DNA of 9,019 bases from a bacterium (GTDB lineage Bacteria; Planctomycetota; JACOTG01; JAUIME01): assembly GCA_030433195.1 (NCBI GenBank), contig JAUIME010000165.1:1-9019 (forward strand), written 5' to 3'. The translations under genes and the position numbers were made by a program. The notes below the pieces were generated by a model. The model was not told the DNA's origin, searched no databases, and saw nothing but the letters and a program-made list of their open reading frames with translations. Below are positions 5,107 to 9,019 of the stretch, one piece after another (position 1 is the first letter of the stretch; each line of letters opens with the position of its first letter).

Positions 5107-7533
5107 ATGCGACTCCTCGGCATCCTCACGGCCCTGTTCGCCTTCGTGTGCTTCGGCACCGTCGCGCGTGCGCAGGTGACCGTCGACGGTGATTTGAGCG
5201 ACATCATGGCCGTCGCTCAGGGGGACCAAGGGGACCCCGTCAACGAGATCTGTCTGCTCGCAAAGAGCGGCTTCGATCTCCGCTGGGTGTACGTGTACTA
5301 CAACGAGCTCGAAGACCGTCTGTACCTGGGCCTCGACCTCATGGACGTTCCGCAAGACGGCGGCGTCGGCCTCGCCGGCCCGGGGGTTCCGGGCGACGCG
5401 GACGGCAACCTCGACCCGCACACGGCGACCCAGCCGGCGTGCCCCGTCGAAGAAGAGCAGAACGGCGTCGGCCCGGACGAGATGTACCTCGTCAAGGTCG
5501 ATACGAACGCCAACGGGCTCTTCAACGAGTTCGAGGACATCCGCATCATCTATCGCGGGGACGCGCTGCGCTTCGAGCACGGCGACTCGACGCCGATCTT
5601 CACGGCGACGGGTCAGGCCGCGCTCGGTACCGCCGGCGCCCCGGTCGATCCGCTGCTCCCGAATCAGAACCGACTCACGCAGGACATCGAGTTCGCGGTC
5701 GACAACTGGAGCTCGCTCGACCCGGTTCCGACGTGTTTCATCGTCACGACGTTCTCGGGTTCGCTCGTCGACGGCTTCCCGGAAGACGAGCTGATCACGC
5801 CGATCAACGTTCAGGTCGCCGACCCGGAAGTCAACCTGCTCAAGGAAGTCCGCAACGTGACCGCGGCCGGCGCGTTCGGCAAGAGCGCCTCGGTCGAGAT
5901 CGGTGACACGGTCGAATTCCGACTCACGCTCGACAACATCGGCAACGTCGACCTCGCGCCCGCCGCGATCGTCGACCTGCTTCCGTTCGAGCTCACGTTC
6001 GTTCCCGGTAGCGTCGTCGGCGCCGACATCGTCAAGGTTGATCCCGATCCGAGCGGTGTCCTCTACTCGTTCCGACAGCTCTCCGGCACCAACGTGCTCC
6101 CGACCGGAGCGTCCCGCGTGGTGACCTTCCAGGCGACCGTCGAGCCGACGATCAACGGCTCGGTCGTGAACAGCGCGGACGGTGGCGGCTTCCCGCCCGG
6201 CGAATGCGCCGAGCCCGAAGTCATGGACAGCGACACCGCGACGGTCAGCGTCGTCGACATCGAATGCACCAAGGAAGTCTCGCTCGACGGGGTCAACTAC
6301 ACGTCGTCGGTCGACGCGGCACCCGGTCAGACGGTGTGGTTCCGCGTCACGCTCGAGAACCCGTCCGATACCGACCTCACGAACGCGACGATCGTCGACA
6401 CGGTCCCGGCCGGACTCGTGAACATCGTCGCGCCCGGCTGCAACATCGCGGGCCAGGTCGTTACCTGCAACGTCGGCGCGCTCCCGGCGCAGTCGTCGGT
6501 CGCGATGGTCATCATGGCCGAAGTCGACCCGAGCGCTTCGGGTACCCTCGTCAACGTCGCCGACTGCACGGCGTCGTTCGGGGCCGACACGCTCATGACG
6601 ACGTGCGAAGCCGAACTCACGGTTCTCGCCCCCGACATGGTCTGCGACAAGGACGTTTCGTACGACGGCGTCGTGTGGACCGACAACCTCGACGTCATCA
6701 CGGGCATGGAAGTCTTCTTCCGCGTCCAGGTGACGAACACGGGTGATGCGCCGCTCCACATGGTCACCGTCGAAGACACCCTCCCGGCCGGCTTCGGCAG
6801 CATCCAGATCGTCTCGGGTGCATCGTGCGGAGTCGTCGGACAGACCGTGTCGTGCTCGAACGTCGGCCCGCTCGCCCCGGCCCAAACCGCGACCGTCGTC
6901 TACAAGGCCGTCGTGACCGCCGCGAGCGGCACGCTCACCAACACCGCGATGTGCGTCGGCACGTCGGGTACGCCCGACAACCCGGGTGAAACGGTCGAGA
7001 CGGAGTGCGACGCGTCCGTCGACCTGCTCGACCCGTGCGTCACCTGCGTGAAGGAAGTCAGCCTCGACGGAGTCACCTACGGCGGCGACACGAACGCCGA
7101 CCCGGGCGACCACGTCTGGTTCCGCGTCACCGTGACCAACTGCGGCACCGCGCCGCTCGCGAACGTGACGCTCGTCGACGACCTTCCGGTCGGCCTCATC
7201 AACGCGGCCACCGCCGACGCCAACTGCGGCGCCGCGGGCAACACGATTACCTGTAACCTGCCGAACCTCGCCGCGGGCGCCAGCCAGGAGTTCTTCTTCG
7301 AAGCTGACATCGCCCCGAACGCGGCCGGCACGCTCGTCAACACGATGGTCATCACGGCCACCCCGACCGTCAACGGCAACAACGGATCCGACGTCACGAC
7401 CGATTGCTCGGTCTCCCTCGACGTCGGCCCGCTCGAGATTCCGACCTTGTCCGAATGGGGCATGATCCTCCTCTGCTCCCTTCTTGCACTCTCCTTGATC
7501 CTCCATCACAGATTTCGACTCCCGGGAGCCTGA
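5107..7533 (+). CDS. DUF11-repeat surface protein B with IPTL-CTERM tail
   Basis: This is a complete 808-residue secreted protein. Residues 1-22 form a signal peptide with cleavage near ARA|QV. Residues 23-240 form an N-terminal domain starting VTVDGDLSD, reminiscent of CBM9/DOMON-like secreted domains; that assignment is uncertain. It contains two likely calcium loops: D97-x-D-x-N-x-D103, and residues 132-143 (DTNANGLFNEFE), which fit the EF-hand spacing with Glu at position 12. Four DUF11 repeats start near residues 241, 384, 510 and 644. The last three carry the I/V-x-C-x-K opening and the four-cysteine pattern seen in protein A; the first largely lacks it. Residues 778-808 are a canonical IPTL-CTERM tail (IPTLSEWGM, hydrophobic helix, HHRFR). 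The family's known partner is exosortase H, which would process the tail in the envelope; none is in this window. The C-terminal units resemble protein A, so the two are paralogues. A structural or adhesive matrix role is inferred. Confidence 0.93.
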   Translation: MRLLGILTALFAFVCFGTVARAQVTVDGDLSDIMAVAQGDQGDPVNEICLLAKSGFDLRWVYVYYNELEDRLYLGLDLMDVPQDGGVGLAGPGVPGDADGNLDPHTATQPACPVEEEQNGVGPDEMYLVKVDTNANGLFNEFEDIRIIYRGDALRFEHGDSTPIFTATGQAALGTAGAPVDPLLPNQNRLTQDIEFAVDNWSSLDPVPTCFIVTTFSGSLVDGFPEDELITPINVQVADPEVNLLKEVRNVTAAGAFGKSASVEIGDTVEFRLTLDNIGNVDLAPAAIVDLLPFELTFVPGSVVGADIVKVDPDPSGVLYSFRQLSGTNVLPTGASRVVTFQATVEPTINGSVVNSADGGGFPPGECAEPEVMDSDTATVSVVDIECTKEVSLDGVNYTSSVDAAPGQTVWFRVTLENPSDTDLTNATIVDTVPAGLVNIVAPGCNIAGQVVTCNVGALPAQSSVAMVIMAEVDPSASGTLVNVADCTASFGADTLMTTCEAELTVLAPDMVCDKDVSYDGVVWTDNLDVITGMEVFFRVQVTNTGDAPLHMVTVEDTLPAGFGSIQIVSGASCGVVGQTVSCSNVGPLAPAQTATVVYKAVVTAASGTLTNTAMCVGTSGTPDNPGETVETECDASVDLLDPCVTCVKEVSLDGVTYGGDTNADPGDHVWFRVTVTNCGTAPLANVTLVDDLPVGLINAATADANCGAAGNTITCNLPNLAAGASQEFFFEADIAPNAAGTLVNTMVITATPTVNGNNGSDVTTDCSVSLDVGPLEIPTLSEWGMILLCSLLALSLILHHRFRLPGA
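5827..7430 (+). repeat. Array of four DUF11-type protein repeats
   Basis: Units begin near bases 5827, 6256, 6634 and 7036. The later three share 'K-E/D-V-S-x-DGV' openings and 'FRVxVTN' cores with each other and with protein A. The first unit is longer and lacks the opening cysteine. Confidence 0.85.
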
Positions 7534-7565
7534 TCCTCTCCCCCCGTTCTGACAAGGGTTTCAAC

Positions 7566-7616
7566 GGCGGCCGTCTTTCGACTCGGGCACAAGTCGAAAG
7601 GCGGCCGCCTTCTTTT
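7566..7616 (+). terminator. Intrinsic terminator after DUF11 gene B
   Basis: An 18-bp stem (7566-7583 with 7592-7609, one T-G wobble) closes an 8-base loop. TTCTTTT follows at 7610-7616. It begins 33 bases after the stop of gene B and separates it from the next plus-strand gene. The minus-strand side has no T run, so it acts one way. Confidence 0.88.
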
Positions 7617-7663
7617 GTTCAGGCCCTTGCCGTCCGCCGAGCACTCGGCGTCGGCGAACGCTC

Positions 7664-7704
7664 GTCGGGCAACGCCGCTGGACATCGAACCGCGGATGCC
7701 CGAC
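7664..7704 (+). repeat. Inverted repeat just upstream of the CarboxypepD_reg gene
   Basis: GTCGGGCA at 7664-7671 and TGCCCGAC at 7697-7704 are perfect 8-base complements separated by 25 bases. The right arm ends 10 bases before the ATG at 7715 and occupies the place where a ribosome site would be expected. It could be an operator or an RNA hairpin, or a chance pairing in G+C-rich DNA. The remainder of 7617-7708 shows nothing else. Confidence 0.45.
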
Positions 7705-7714
7705 AATCGTGGTC

Positions 7715-8839
7715 ATGAATCGAACGACTGCGTGGGCTCCCGTTGTCCTCGGCGTGATCACCCTGGCGGTTGTCGCACTCCTCGTCCTGGCCTTCTGGCC
7801 GAGAGACGCGGACACTCCACCCGGCACCCCGTCGCAGCGCACCGACGATTCGACCGCAAGCACCGACTCCCCGAATCCGCAATCGAGCGGCGACGCGGAG
7901 CCCCCCACGACGCGCCTCCCCACGACGAACATCCCCGCAACGAACATCCCCCCGGGGAAACGCCCCGTCCCGTCTCGCACTCCGTCGCCACCGAAGGAAG
8001 GAGCGGTCTTCGGTATCGTGAGTGATACCCGTGGCAACCCCGTTCCGGGTGCGTCGATCTCGTTGAGGTTCTTCTCGGGCGGCCAGACGCGGACGACCAC
8101 GGCCGACGACAACGGTCACTACCGCATCTCACACCCCCGCCCCGGAATCGCACTCCTCGAAGCGCGAGGGCCGGACCCGACGGACGGTTTCGCGCGTGGC
8201 GCCGTGGAGTTCACGATCGGATCCGAGATCGGCTGGGATCCCGTCCTCGAGACGAAGCACGCGATCTTCGGTACGGTCGTCGACAACGACGGTCTGATCT
8301 TGCCCGGCGTCGAGGTCTCGGCGCGCTTGCGCGACCGAAGACGCTCTGCGACGACGGGGCCTGACGGTCGATTCGTGATCCATCCGTGTCGCGACGAGCC
8401 TCACGAACTCGTCGTGGTCACGATCTCTACCGTCTACCACGAACCCTCGCCTTCGACATCGCCCCTCGTCGCGGACGACGACAGCGTGCCTCGAATCGTA
8501 TCCCTCGACTCGGTCCGTCCGGGTCCGGATCCCGTGCTGCTGCGCGTCGAGCGCGAGCGCCCGCGTACGACGACCATCGAGGGAAGACTCGTCGCTGCCG
8601 ACGAGCACGCGCCCACGGACTATCAGGTACGCATCGTGTTCGACGCATTGCTGGCGGACCTCGACTCGTTCGGCGATCCGACCTGCGAGATCATCCGACC
8701 GGATGCCGACGGCACCTTCCGAAGTCGCCCCCTCGAGGCCGGTCCCTACAGCATCTGGGTCGAAACCCGCGAGTCGATCCACGCCTGGGAAGCGTCGCGA
8801 ATCGTAGCCGAGCCGGAGACGGACAGTTCGGCCACGTAG
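7715..8839 (+). CDS. Membrane-anchored CarboxypepD_reg-like repeat protein, 3' end doubtful
   Basis: With the ATG at 7715 the product is 374 residues; a GTG two codons earlier (7709) is the alternative, and neither has a clear Shine-Dalgarno. The N-terminus has a short basic start and one hydrophobic segment (about residues 9-29) ending at FWPR, suggesting a signal anchor with the rest outside. A Pro/Thr/Ser-rich linker follows to about residue 95, including a repeated T-N-I-P. Three beta-sandwich units of the carboxypeptidase-regulatory-like type then begin near residues 97 (VFGIVSDTRGNPVPGA), 183 (IFGTVVDNDGLILPGV) and 287 (IEGRLVAADE). Each has the family's 'D-G-x-F/Y' return strand. These domains usually serve as structural or binding modules in long envelope proteins. 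The last codons (about 8800-8839) are antisense to a recognisable piece of a different gene. The natural C-terminus is probably missing and the stop at 8837 probably fortuitous. Confidence 0.75.
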   Translation: MNRTTAWAPVVLGVITLAVVALLVLAFWPRDADTPPGTPSQRTDDSTASTDSPNPQSSGDAEPPTTRLPTTNIPATNIPPGKRPVPSRTPSPPKEGAVFGIVSDTRGNPVPGASISLRFFSGGQTRTTTADDNGHYRISHPRPGIALLEARGPDPTDGFARGAVEFTIGSEIGWDPVLETKHAIFGTVVDNDGLILPGVEVSARLRDRRRSATTGPDGRFVIHPCRDEPHELVVVTISTVYHEPSPSTSPLVADDDSVPRIVSLDSVRPGPDPVLLRVERERPRTTTIEGRLVAADEHAPTDYQVRIVFDALLADLDSFGDPTCEIIRPDADGTFRSRPLEAGPYSIWVETRESIHAWEASRIVAEPETDSSAT

Positions 8840-9018
8840 TCGGTCAGCGACGGGCAGCCGACGCCTTCACACAGCACGCCCGACCCGTCCACCGTCAGTT
8901 CGCCATACCGGGTCTCTACACGGTAGAACTCGCCATCGAAACCCAGAAGCGTGCCAGTGACCTCGATCGCACCGTCGCGCGAGCGAAGGAGGACGTCGTC
9001 GGCGGCGGCCGCGGCCGC
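8746..9018 (-). pseudogene. Fragment of alphaproteobacterial-type OmpA/phosphate-binding-like envelope protein
   Basis: The minus strand is open from the right edge to a stop at 8746. After an Ala-rich stretch that looks like the end of a signal peptide (AAAAAADD), residues read VLLRSRDGAIEVTG, LLGFDGEFYRVETRYGELTV and CEGVGCPSLTDYVAEL, then SVSGSATI. From memory this matches the N-terminal region of Rhodobacterales 'substrate-binding/OmpA family' periplasmic proteins, which normally continue with a G-E-(V/A)-L-(M/L)-PAL segment. Here the likeness stops at about base 8800, and unrelated residues run to a stop. About 73 residues are recognisable; the 5' end lies beyond the window. The fragment overlaps the end of the plus-strand CarboxypepD_reg gene, so it is either a recombination scar or an assembly chimera. 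Confidence 0.65.
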
Positions 9019-9019
9019 A

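Noticed and set aside
4795..7509. Very long minus-strand open frame antisense to DUF11 gene B
   Set aside because: Its product is dominated by Arg, Asp, Val, Glu and Gly with no domain, signal or repeat logic. It is the expected antisense shadow of G+C-rich GAC/GTC/CTC-type codons in gene B.

Overview
The window is G+C-rich bacterial DNA coding mostly for secreted or surface-anchored proteins. Two plus-strand genes encode large arrays of DUF11-type (TIGR01451-like) extracellular repeats ending in an IPTL-CTERM sorting tail. Between them, on the minus strand, lies a secreted seven-bladed beta-propeller protein preceded by a cyclic di-GMP-I (GEMM-I) riboswitch. A membrane-anchored protein with carboxypeptidase-regulatory-like (CarboxypepD_reg) repeats follows on the plus strand. 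No gene settles the host. IPTL-CTERM tails, DUF11 arrays and the style of the propeller's C-terminal domain suit a Gram-negative-type, secretion-rich bacterium such as a planctomycete, myxobacterium or similar lineage; this is inference only.

Layout: 1-2883 (+) is the 3' part of DUF11 protein A, cut by the left edge. 2948-2977 is a perfect hairpin with T-rich flanks on both strands, shared as terminator by the convergent genes on either side. 4423-3062 (-) is the propeller gene, and its riboswitch lies at about 4548-4448 (-). 4549-5028 has no convincing gene. 5029-5069 is a terminator-like hairpin with nine T in the leader of DUF11 protein B, which runs 5107-7533 (+). 7566-7616 is B's terminator. 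7715-8839 (+) is the CarboxypepD_reg protein. 9018-8746 (-) is a broken fragment resembling the N-terminus of an alphaproteobacterial OmpA/phosphate-binding-like envelope protein. It overlaps the end of the preceding gene antisense, which suggests a chimeric or recombined junction near 8800.

Taken together, 1-7533 looks like a cell-surface module. Two disulfide-rich DUF11 fibre-like proteins are probably delivered by an exosortase-type (XrtH-like) system. A secreted propeller protein next to them is controlled by the second messenger that governs the switch between motile and sessile life. The riboswitch is the firmest regulatory call. The functional link between the propeller and the DUF11 proteins is inferred from proximity only.
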